This document shows, piece by piece, positions 45,735 to 55,300 of a stretch of 64,000 nucleotides of DNA. Each line of letters begins with the position of its first letter. Position 1 is the first letter of the stretch. The notes beneath the pieces are model-generated. The model made no database searches. It was not told the origin of the DNA and saw nothing but the letters and a program-made list of their open reading frames with translations. The position numbers and the translations under genes are program-made. This stretch comes from Daphnia pulex (lineage: Eukaryota > Arthropoda > Branchiopoda > Diplostraca > Daphniidae): positions 5,456,001 through 5,520,000 of the forward strand of contig NC_060019.1 in assembly GCF_021134715.1 (NCBI RefSeq), given 5' to 3'.

Positions 45735-46145
45735 ACAAAACGGCTTCATAGGACAACATTTTCAAAAGTGGTCATGACGTCACAACAGCAGTTTTACAAT
45801 TGATTACCTTTATTTTAAAGTTCCCAACTGTTCCACAGCACAAAGAACAATTTACAAAAATATCAACGAGATTTTCAACGATACTACGAGTCCTGGTCTC
45901 TTACTAGGAAGAGCAGATCCATGCTGCACAATTAGTTATTATGATTTGGTGTTTAAATTTCAGCATGGAAAATACCTTTGGAATTGTGCCCGAGTAGGCA
46001 GTCAAAATTAGACTACCAAGAAAATAATCATTATAACTAGCAATTTAACGGTATTCTGCGCTAAAATAGAACTTATTTTAACGATTCTATCAGTTCTTTT
46101 TCTGAATTCTGAGAAACACGGGATGATTATGATGACATTTCTTAC

Positions 46146-46218
46146 AGGTCCCAACGAGACTCGAACTCGTGATCTCCTGCTTACTAGGCAGGCGCTTTGC
46201 CATCTAAGCCATAGGACC
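46146..46218 (-). tRNA. tRNA-Thr(AGT), array copy after the BEL element, intact
   Basis: Matches copies 2 and 4 in all stems; anticodon AGT. Same orientation as the rest of the array. Confidence 0.85.
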
Positions 46219-46580
46219 ACAAAACGGCTTCATAGGACAACATTTTCAAAAGTGGTCATGACGTCACAACAGCAGTTTTACAATTGATTACCTTTATTTT
46301 AAAGTTCCCAACTGTTACACAGCACAAAGAACAATTTACAAAAATATCAACGAGATTTTCAACGATACTACGATTCCTGGTCTCTTACTAGGAAGAGCAG
46401 ATCCATGCTGCACAATTAGTTATTATGATTTGGTGTTTAAATTTCAGCATGGAAAATACCTTTGGAATTGTGCCCGAGTAGGCAGTCAAAATTAGACTAC
46501 CAAGAAAATAATCATTATAACTAGCAATTTAACGGTATTCTGCGCTAAAATAGATCTTATTTTAACGATTCTATCAGTTC

Positions 46581-46811
46581 TTTCTTTGTGCCCTTTCCCC
46601 CCTCCCCTGGTGTTAATGTAGTATTCTGGAGGGGGTCGGGCCCCGGCTCTCTCTTATCATCACTTGCAAGAGTCACTCTCACATCATATCTTGTCACGCT
46701 CAGTCTTAATACAATAGAATCAGGACACACATCTATCTTCCCGTGTCATTCAACTCGTCTAAACTAAACATATTTCGGCACGTAAGTAGACACGGCTTAC
46801 TATTCCGAACA
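46581..46811 (+). repeat. Left LTR remnant (231 of 352 bp)
   Basis: Starts TTTCTTTGTGCCC directly against tRNA-array spacer and ends CCGAACA. A few bases are shared at the joint. Confidence 0.85.
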
Positions 46812-46829
46812 TGGTCCTTCGAACCGGAG
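46812..46829 (+). other. Primer binding site, tRNA-Tyr type
   Basis: TGGTCCTTCGAACCGGAG follows the LTR immediately. Its complement ends in TTCGAAGGACCA, as expected for a tRNA-Tyr 3' end (acceptor CCTTCGA). Confidence 0.65.
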
Positions 46830-47814
46830 ACATTAATTAAGTTGGACCGGACTTGGTCCCTCGTACTTAATTCTTGTAACCGTCAATTTGTGTGTCCGAT
46901 TTTAAAGCTTAAAACAAACTAAAACACCATTCGGCAAGAAATTTAATTTGAACCGGGTCCTCTTCGTAAAGGACCCCCTTCTCTCTCTTTCTTACTGTCT
47001 AAACTCTAAACTATCCAACAAACTCGAAAGTGAAATTTAGTTAAGTGTATGTACGTGTGGGATTTCAACAAAATCGTCCGACCGCCATCACCATTTTTTC
47101 GGCGAAACCGCATGGCGGCCTGGGGCGTCAGATATTCTGAGCCGCCACACACTTACACACACTCAGCTGTAGCTTCTACTTTGTCATTTCTCTTTCTTTA
47201 ATTTAAAAGTAAACTCATTCATCTAAAATCTTTTCAATTAAACTTTCTTCTGTAACAACTAACTTAAACTTAAACCTTTGTAATCTTAAATTCCCTTTTT
47301 TCTTAAATTTAAGATTCTCTTTTTTTTTTCGTGGACTTCGTTAATCATTCTTCACCAAAACTCTTTCTCACTTGAATTCTTGTGCAAATTAAAAATTATT
47401 TCCTTCTGTTCGCCCTCCGCAAACTCGCGGAGCTTTCAGTCGGAAGCTCCTTTTTCTTTTCTATTTTCAAGATTTAGCCAGATCAAAGGAGGAAGAGTAG
47501 AGGCTCGCCATCATGGCCTGAAGTCCAGAGAAAGAACGAATTCAGTCAGCGATTACAAGATAAGAACACCATTGAGAAGAGGAGACACACCGGAAACAAC
47601 TTCCCTTCTATCGAACAAAATTCAAATTTCCCTTATTTAAATATCTTGCAACAACTCAAGGAGCTGGCACACCATCTCCAAGAGTAAATTAACAAACACG
47701 TCTTAACAAACAATTCTCGTCAAACCCTTGTGTTAAATTGAGTCAATCACCCAAGGAGATAGGCAATCCAGCCGAACTCCGAACAAACTTTCAAAACAAT
47801 TTTCCTTTCAGTAG
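46830..47814. other. Leader of the LTR element, no gene recognised
   Basis: AT- and pyrimidine-rich sequence with several stops in all frames. It corresponds to the untranslated leader between the primer site and the first gag-like frame. Confidence 0.45.
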
Positions 47815-48137
47815 CAAACAGGAACTCAGCTTTCCAAAGGTGAACGAGGGTCGAGCCAAAACTTAGCCGACCACCACTCGCCACGCCGTCTACCGGAAGG
47901 AAGGAGAACAGAAAACATTCCGCTCTCCAACAACACCGCAAGAGGCGCTGCAGTCAAACTTGAAGCAGCTACTCAAGCAAACAACACCGCAAAAGGCGCT
48001 GTAGTCAAACTTGAAGCAGCCACTCAAGCAAACAACACCACAAGAGGCGCTGCAATCAAACTTGAATCAGCCCCTCAAGCAATCAAGACTCAAACACAGG
48101 CTTTGCCCATTCATAAATTTATCGAAACAACTTAACA
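47815..48137 (+). pseudogene. Gag-like N-terminal frame with 17-residue repeats
   Basis: An open frame without an ATG reads three tandem 17-residue units (NNTARGAAVKLEAATQA and variants), coded by a 51-bp tandem repeat. It ends ALPIHKFIETT. A following segment in another frame (LRSIHLKHITKWINKINDYK, near 48200) looks like a gag helical region. The frame breaks point to decay or to introns. The family is unknown. Confidence 0.45.
47931..48083 (+). repeat. 51-bp tandem repeat, three copies
   Basis: Units start at 47931, 47982 and 48033 (CAACACC...GAGGCGCTG or AAGGCGCTG). The period is 51 bp, a multiple of three. Confidence 0.85.
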
Positions 48138-48503
48138 TTATCTTTCTTACAACAAAACAAAAAGGAATGACTCCTCCAACTCACGCTTCCCTTCGAAGCA
48201 TCCACCTAAAACACATCACCAAATGGATCAACAAAATCAACGACTACAAGAACGAGATCATGGATTTGCCAAAATCGTATTCACTGTTGTCAGCAGAATG
48301 TATGCTTCTAAATCAATTCTACAAATTTACTAATTATTCACCTGGCGTTTTAGGAGACCTAGCAGTAGCCCACGCCCCAAGAGGAATTCGATCACGAACA
48401 AGCCTTTCAAAAGACAATATAAGCTACAGTAGATCACGCACTCAACACTGCGAAGAAAAAGATAGAGGAGTGCGAGGCAAAACAGACAGAAGAAAAGATT
48501 AGG

Positions 48504-49850
48504 TTGCATGGGTCTCTTATCAGAAGTATGCAAGATTACAGAGACCCAATGATGCAGCTAATAATGGCCAATTCAGCAGCCTCAAACTTGGCAACAGGAG
48601 CCATCACGATGCCAACAGCAACATCGGTCTTTGCTGCGAATTGCTTCAGCTTTCTTGACGTCCCTCGCTACTCAATCCACAATCCGCAAACCGAAGTAAA
48701 AGAAGAGTTCACACGCCTCCTCGTGGATGAACCAGTCGGAATTCATCCACAACCCGACTCCATATCGGATCAAGTGCCTGCGTTCTCTCTCTTGGAAATG
48801 CCAGCTATATCGCTGGACGCTTCACAACTTCAACCAAACAATTCACAACTAATCAAATCTTCTTGCACATTTCAAGTTCTAGAAGATCCAGTTTCATCCG
48901 TCAAACATCAGCCGCCTGACTTCAATACGGAGAAAATGGCTGCTTTCTCTCCCTCGGAAGGGCCAGCCACATCGCTGGACTCAACTGCCAAACTTCTGCA
49001 CCCGGGCTCCAAACTGGAATCAGCGGCCTCTCTCTCTCTGTCGGAAGGGCCAGCCACATCGCTGGATTCATCCGCCAATCTTCTGCCGCCGGGCTCCAAG
49101 CTGGAATCAGCGGCCTCTCTCTCTCAGTCGGAAGGGCCAGCTTCGTCGCTGGATTCATCCGCCAATTTTCTGCCGCCTGACTCCAAACCGGAGTCAGCGG
49201 CTGCTCCTTCTTTCTCGGAAAGGCCAGCTTCACCGCTGGATAAAAGGCAATCCTCTCCGAAAGACCCTCAACACGCTGTCCTCTCTCTCCTGAGACGGTC
49301 AGCTTCAGTACCGGGAAGACAGCACGACTCAACAAGAAAGAAGAATAAATCAACACCATCTGTCAAGCGGATCATCTTGAAGACTCAAACCGAACAGAAG
49401 AATCCAGATGAAACGGAGCCACCTTCAGAGGAAGCTCCAGAGGCAGACGACGACAAACAACCAGATTTAACATCATCACTGGAGGAATTCCGTACCCAAA
49501 ATTCCCCAACACGAAAACGCTTGGAGCGAGTCACACCACTCCGTCTCGACAAAGAGTCAGCGAAAGCAGAAAATCTCATCGATCAACTGCTATGCGTTAA
49601 ACTTTCAATCCAAGTATCAAACGCAAATCTTTCACAACAACTAATCAATGTTTTCGTTCTTGTCACAGAAGTAATATCTAAAAATCTCCAATTCGTCTGG
49701 GATCCTGGTGGTAAAGCCACAAATAGAGTCAGCCGACTCTCACTCGGACCCGAATCTGAAACTTCATTCATTGACGCCAACAACGAAACGCAACGACCAA
49801 CAGGAAGACGAGTTAACGGACAGCAAACGGATCCGGAGCCAGCGGCATAG
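48504..49850 (+). CDS. Gag-like repeat protein of the LTR element (448 aa)
   Basis: The frame begins MHGSLIRSMQDYRDPMMQ, but upstream codons in the same frame (coiled-coil-like HALNTAKKKIEECEAKQTEE) are separated from the far upstream part by one stop near 48413, so the protein was probably longer. Residues about 152-250 hold four copies of a 29-residue unit (SEGPATSLDSSANLLPPGSK), coded by an 87-bp repeat. The C-terminal third is basic and Ser/Pro-rich, with a possible helix (AENLIDQLLCVKLSIQVSNA). No enzyme domain, zinc knuckle or signal peptide is seen. Its place between primer site and right LTR suggests a gag-derived protein. Function unknown. Confidence 0.5.
   Translation: MHGSLIRSMQDYRDPMMQLIMANSAASNLATGAITMPTATSVFAANCFSFLDVPRYSIHNPQTEVKEEFTRLLVDEPVGIHPQPDSISDQVPAFSLLEMPAISLDASQLQPNNSQLIKSSCTFQVLEDPVSSVKHQPPDFNTEKMAAFSPSEGPATSLDSTAKLLHPGSKLESAASLSLSEGPATSLDSSANLLPPGSKLESAASLSQSEGPASSLDSSANFLPPDSKPESAAAPSFSERPASPLDKRQSSPKDPQHAVLSLLRRSASVPGRQHDSTRKKNKSTPSVKRIILKTQTEQKNPDETEPPSEEAPEADDDKQPDLTSSLEEFRTQNSPTRKRLERVTPLRLDKESAKAENLIDQLLCVKLSIQVSNANLSQQLINVFVLVTEVISKNLQFVWDPGGKATNRVSRLSLGPESETSFIDANNETQRPTGRRVNGQQTDPEPAA
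48957..49235 (+). repeat. 87-bp tandem repeat, four copies
   Basis: GAAGGGCCAGC (or GAAAGGCCAGC) starts at 48957, 49044, 49131 and 49218, an exact 87-bp period. All copies stay in the reading frame of the 448-aa ORF. Confidence 0.9.
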
Positions 49851-49978
49851 CTGCTCCTCAGTATTCACATTACCCGAGCCAGCCGTTCTCGCATCTCTTC
49901 CAACCAACCAGAAGATGATTCAGCCTACGATCCAGCCATCGATATCGAATCCCATGGAATGGGCTCTAGTGGGGAGTA

Positions 49979-50330
49979 TGTTGGAAATGAAATGGACTTC
50001 CAACAGATGGCTGCAACATCCAGCTGAATTACTTAACTCAACTGTATATATTTAAAGGGCCCGACAGGTGGCCCCGTTGTCACCCGCTTGATTGCGCTAT
50101 TTCTTTGTGCCCTTTCCCCCCTCCCCTGGTGTTAATGTAGTATTCTGGAGGGGGTCGGGCCCCGGCTCTCTCTTATCATCACTTGCAAGAGTCACTCTCA
50201 CATCATATCTTGTCACGCTCAGTCTTAATACAATAGAATCAGGACACACATCTATCTTCCCGTGTCATTCAACTCGTCTAAACTAAACATATTTCGGTAC
50301 GTAAGTAGACACGGCTTACTATTCCGAACA
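49979..50330 (+). repeat. Right LTR, full length (352 bp)
   Basis: Begins TGTTGGAAATGAAATGGACT after a purine-rich GTGGGGAGTA and ends ATTCCGAACA. It is followed directly by copia pol codons. Confidence 0.85.
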
Positions 50331-50852
50331 TGACCAATGTCCCCTTCATGGAATGCATCGGGTCAGTAATGCACCTCACACATCTAACGCGGCCCGAACA
50401 TTGCATACGCAGTTGGACAAGTATCCAGATATTCGCAAAACCCCGGCAAGGAGCATTGGAAGGCTTTGAAACGTATTCTAGCCTATATAAAAAAACAATC
50501 AACTTTGGTCTTCTCTTTGGTGGTGGAAGAAGCGAAATATGTGGCTATTGTGATTCAGACTACGCCGGAGATCTGGAAAGTAGAAAATCCACGTCAGGAG
50601 CCGTCTTCACTCTGCAAAATGGTGCCGTGTCATGGTTCAGTCAGCGCCAGACATGCGTAGCCCTCTCCACAACAGAGGCCGAGTTATTTCAGCAGCGGAA
50701 GGTACAAAAGAAGGGATATGGCTAAAACGCCTCCATCTCGAACTGGGAGCCACTGAATCGGCAACACCTCTTCGATGTGATAATCAAGGCGCTATTGGCA
50801 CGGATCCATGACCATGTATTTCATCAGCGCACGAAGCACATGGAACTACTTT
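50331..50852 (+). pseudogene. Copia pol fragment (reverse transcriptase end and RNase H)
   Basis: Reads in broken frames the C-terminal part of a copia polyprotein: VPFMECIGSVMHLTHLTRPE, then YCDSDYAGDLESRKSTSGAV (RNase H), SWFSQRQTCVALSTTEAELF, and further on LRCDNQGAIGTD and FHQRTKHMELLF in other frames. Frame shifts near 50440, 50510, 50690 and 50810 disable it. It starts abruptly at the right LTR and ends where antisense RPA-like sequence begins. The upstream part of this copia element is not in the window. Confidence 0.85.
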
Positions 50853-50854
50853 TC

Positions 50855-51648
50855 CTGAATCCACGCATTTTTCCAATTTTGTGAATGTCAGGTGATGTCG
50901 TGGTATGTCTGCGGAATCTTCTGATTCATCAACCTTGATAATGAAAAGACAATTGTTATTAAAAATCTGGTAAAAAAAATAAGATAAGAACCAATATACC
51001 AATGAAAGTTTGTTGAGTTTGTTTTGGGATGCATTGGCTACCCATGAATAGCATTGTTGAGTTGCCATGTTAATTCCCACACTGTCCAGGGTTACAACTT
51101 TCCCAACCTGAGATATAAAGCAGATTATGACTTTAGATGTCCAACATTAACACAACTGATCACAACAGACTGAGACAATATAACCAACCAACTTCCAACA
51201 ATACATCATACAAACAGACTGAGTCAATATGACCATCCATCAACATCCAACGATACATCATACAATTGCTATAAACTAACCTTAAGTTTGTTTTAGTATA
51301 GATCACACAGTGTTGATCCCCATCCTACTATGCGGATAAATGAGGTTGAATCCAAGATAACTGCTGAAAACATAACTCCATGAGCTGTTTGGATTTGTTG
51401 TGTTCTTGAAATCACACGAGGCTTAATTTTGGCACTATAGAAAAAGAAAACATTACTAAAGTATTTTATAAGCACATTTGATATTCAATAGACTATTAAA
51501 ACACTTACTTTTGGAGTCCAACAGTCAGGTCGGCGATCTTGACGAATTCAGTTAGAAGTATTTTTTTTTGTGAATCAATTCCGGCTCTTTCTCGATGCAA
51601 ACTCAGTTTAGATTTTTTGGGGGGTGAAGGAGTTCCTGGTGTAGCCAT
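50855..51648 (-). pseudogene. RPA1-like OB-fold gene of the Helitron, exons with one stop
   Basis: Read on -: exon A 51648-51509 (MATPGTPSPPKKSKLSLHRE, ending IADLTVGLQ), exon B 51434-51281 (KIKPRVISRTQ, HGVMFSAVILDSTSFIRIVG), exon C 51107-51000 (VGKVVTLDSVGINMATQQCY), exon D from 50966 (IFNNNCLFIIKVDESEDSAD). Splice sites are good and phases agree. The IADL...K-x-RV...G-x-x-FSAVILD pattern followed by a GKV segment resembles DNA-binding domain A of replication protein A 70. An in-frame TAA (51295-51293) inside exon B interrupts it. Many animal and plant Helitrons carry RPA-like genes beside the helicase; the same strand and position 0.7 kb past the helicase end fit. The assignment is from fold-like motifs only. 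Confidence 0.5.
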
Positions 51649-52371
51649 GGTTTCTTCGAGTTCGCCTGCAAATTGATAATGACGTTTAAAAAATTTCTAG
51701 TCATGAAGTAAACTTAAACTGAACGTCATGTGAATAATACTTTTCGCAGGCCTATTCTCAAAATTACATGGCCATTAACTAAGCACTATACTAGCATGTT
51801 CATGTAAGTTCATTACATTTCTGTAAACCTACTAGCATGGTGCTACTAGTACTAGGCCTACTTCTGCAAATTTTTTATTTTTAATTTACGTCATATTATT
51901 GTTGTATTATTATTAATTATTTAAAAGTCATAGCCACATACTCTTGATTTTATTATTTTTTTTTATTGAATTTTGCTCTTTACAAGATTACATCACCTCA
52001 TCGCACTAGGCCTGTTACATTTCGTTCACCGAGATGTCGTTAGGTTACATTTTCACCAAGAGAGGAATGAAAAATTGAAAACGATGACATCTATGATCTA
52101 TCATCTGTGTGACATCAGTAAAGTAAATAGTAGTTCTCAGCAGGGGAAGGGGGGGGGGGGTACTCGGAGGGCATCAGTTGGACTCGGATCTTTTTCTCTT
52201 AAGTGAATAATTTTTTTTTGCGAAATTGGTTTGGTGTCTCAGTATCTTTCACTTTTTCCCCGTCCATATTCCGTCTGTGTTAAAACCTTGAAACCAATTT
52301 GTTAGAGCAAGTGGCGGCTTTAAATCAAACAAGTAATTTAAATTTGGTTCTCATGGCTCAAGCGGTAGGAG
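51649..52371. other. Spacer between RPA-like gene and helicase end
   Basis: No gene recognised. A G-run lies at 52148-52160 and AT-rich sequence surrounds it. It would be internal non-coding Helitron sequence if both genes belong to one element. Confidence 0.4.
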
Positions 52372-55300
52372 TCAAAGATATCTGCTTTGTTTCACTCTTG
52401 ATAAAGCTACGTACAGTCCATGAAATTCTATCTGAGGAGAAAATGGACGTTTGTTTAAATCAAGGATAAGTCTTTCGCAAGTTTGACCCTGCATCTTGTG
52501 AATTGTTACAGCGAATCCGAATTCTACAGCGTGTGGCTTTATTTTTAATATCACCGGTTGTCCTCGAAAGGGAAAATAAACTTTCTTTTCTTCAGATTTT
52601 TTTCTTAGGAGGACAGGTATGACAACTTTGTTTAGGATAATAGATTTTTTTCTAAATTGAAGTGGATCAGCACCTGGTACCTCGACATGAATGTATATAG
52701 GGGGTATTGCAGCTTTATGTCACTTCCCGTATTTGTAGTTATCAGTTCAATAATTCGCTGCATATCTTCTGATGGGTCCAGAGTTAGAGATTGGTATTTG
52801 ATTTGAGTTCCATTTGAAAGGCCAAGTGCGGGATTGATGTTTTCCGTCAGATACCCTGGGGAACCAGCTACGAAACAGCCTGTGAATGCTTTAAAATGGT
52901 TGTAAATGTATCGTTGTGCAGGTGTTCGTACACTTTGAACCAACTGTCCCCTCAGTGGTATTTTCCAAACGAATCGAGGACAACAGTGATACTTTGCCCA
53001 GTTTGATGATTGAAAATTGTTGATAACTAGACGTTATTTGTTAGTTGTGACAACAATAGGCGCCCATAGCCATTGATTATCTTCTTTAATATCATCAAAT
53101 GTTAGAAATTTCAATTTTTCGATTTGCGCAGCATTAATTCTTGGTTTACCAGGTCGAGGAATCCGCATTTGGTTGAGCATATCTGTGTGATTGACGTCAA
53201 GAGCTGCTCTGATTTGTTGTAGAAGCTCAAATTTCTTAAATTTGCTGAAGAGAACTGTCCCTCTTGTCCTCGGTCCGGAAGATTCTTCCAATTCAATTTC
53301 TTCAGAAAACATTTTATTGCAGGCTTCGAACAGCGTGTAGCTTGTTCCAACTGGAGGCAATTGAAAAAAATCTCCCATCAACAAAACATAAATTCCTCCA
53401 AAGGGGCACTCCGGTTTTCCCATTAGTTGATGTAACCTATTGTCGATTTGACCCAGCACCTCGGGGAGATGTAAGATATTTCATCAATAATTATCAAAAT
53501 CAATTTTTCTGATTGGAACCGCAAATGCAAGCCATTTATCAAATCAGCGGACAAGTCCGTCAAGAAAAGATCCCGTTTTGTATCGGTTATTGAAAACCCA
53601 AATTGGTTGTGAACGGCGCGTCCTCCGGGAAGGTTGCTTGCTGCTATTCCTGTAGGAGCCATACAAGCCACGTAATAGCCCATATCTCTTGCTTTTTTTA
53701 TGAATACAACTTATCAGATATGATTTACCAGTACCAGGTCCTCCATGTACAAGTAACTGGATGGTTTCCGGCTCTGGTGATCTTTGCTCATCGGAATCTC
53801 TTTTCGCCTAAGTTTTTTAAATGATACAATGGCAAATGCACTTTTAATAACTGCTTACTCGCAACATATAAATTGTTATTGTTAAAGGGCTATTGGGTTA
53901 GTCTATTCAAATTGCAACTCATGTGGAGCCTTGTTTAACTTCTGTTCTGTTGAACTATTCAAGACATGGGAAAGAAATAAACAAGGGTCCAAGATATTGC
54001 TTGGACTATTATAGGACCCTTGTAAAATAAACAAAGGTGTTTTTTAATTAATGGTTTCCCATACACACATTGATTGGAAGATATTTCTTGTTTTTTTTTC
54101 TCTTAATTTTAGTGTAGTTCTTTTTTTTAAATCTTTTTTTGTGGTTCAGACCCTTTTCTTTTGTTGATCCTACCTGGAAGTATCTTGTGCATTGCTCTAG
54201 GACTGCCATTTGGTTATTATTTAACATACTGAGATCCACATCTGGTTGATTCGCATCATTTCGTTCTTGATTGCCTTTAAAAAGATTGTCTGTGTCTTCA
54301 GTAGCATCGACTGGATCATCTTCATGGTATTTAGGGCTTAGTCTGGTGATGACTTCAGTGATTTCAGGTTCCAATTCCGGCTGTGAATGCACCATTTAGT
54401 TGGCTTCATCCAAGGGAAGTGGTGTCAAGACTTCTGGATTTTCAGCGCTTCCAATGATGCTTGTTAAAGCAGTCAAAGTTGCTACAAGGTACTGATCTTC
54501 TTTGGAATACGGCTTTCTCATTTGTTCCCCTGTTGCGGCTTCTGCTCGAAGAACATCGATAGTGAGTTGTGCTAATGCAGCTGAATCTTCATCATTTTCT
54601 TCGTTTTTTTCATATTCCGTTCTTTCCCTTGTTTCTAATGGCAATGATGTGCCATCTCCAACACCCCATACTGTCGCGTCTCTTCTACCAAACATTTGGA
54701 CAGCTGCCCGATCGTTGCCACTAGTGCGAAAACCTTGTCCCGTGTTTATTATCCATCGCATCCTTACAACATCAAGGAAGGATGGGCCAGATCCGTCACT
54801 TCCATCCTCCAGCTTCCTTATGAATTCGCCAAAACTTCTCCACGTTAATGATCCTGGAAGACTGCCTTGTAAACCTACGAAATTCCATGGTCGAAAAAGA
54901 ACGAGGAAATATCGCGCAAATGTCTTTACTTGTTTTTTCCATGCGTTTGTTAATGTAGCTGGTTTTGCTGGAGGAGGTTTTGGAACGTAAGGAAAAATTG
55001 GTATCTTTGTCTTCGATTGTAGACGCATTTGGTGTGTTTCGTACAGCGGATGTGTTTTTGCGAAAAGATAGAAACCGTTAGATGGTCTTTCGCGTTGGTT
55101 TTGCTATTGTTTTTCGAATAAAAGAAAGAAAATTTAGAAATTCTGCGTTTTACATAGAAATATGATGTAGTTTCTTACCACTTGATTGTATTGAACTGAT
55201 TCAAATTCTTCTTGTTCATCTATCACAGTTGAAGATGTTAAGGATTCATCGCTGGTTGAATTGACAAGATTATTCTCCTTTTTTCTTTGAACGACAACTA

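Larger units (their letters stand above)
45683..46580 (-). repeat. tRNA-Thr tandem array, block 1 right part
   Basis: Continues the array after the BEL element: the rest of the split tRNA, one full unit with an intact tRNA, and a partial unit that stops inside the spacer at 46580 (CTATCAGTTC), where an LTR fragment begins. The 484-bp period holds when the split tRNA is counted. Confidence 0.9.
46581..50330 (+). mobile_element. LTR element with clipped left LTR and only gag-like coding
   Basis: A 231-bp segment at 46581-46811 reappears at 50100-50330 with a single base change (CGGCACG/CGGTACG). The right copy extends further left to TGTTGGAAATG (49979), giving a full 352-bp LTR with TGTT...AACA ends. 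The left LTR therefore lacks its first 121 bp. A primer site follows the left LTR and a purine run (GTGGGGAGTA) precedes the right one. The 3.2-kb interior has gag-like repeat-rich reading frames and no protease, reverse transcriptase or integrase, so the element is non-autonomous or internally deleted. Confidence 0.8.

Noticed and set aside
35717..46220. Repeated 70-aa frames (MVLWLRWQSACLVSRRSR type)
   Set aside because: These are the tRNA-Thr genes read as protein on the - strand; cloverleaf pairing explains the conservation.
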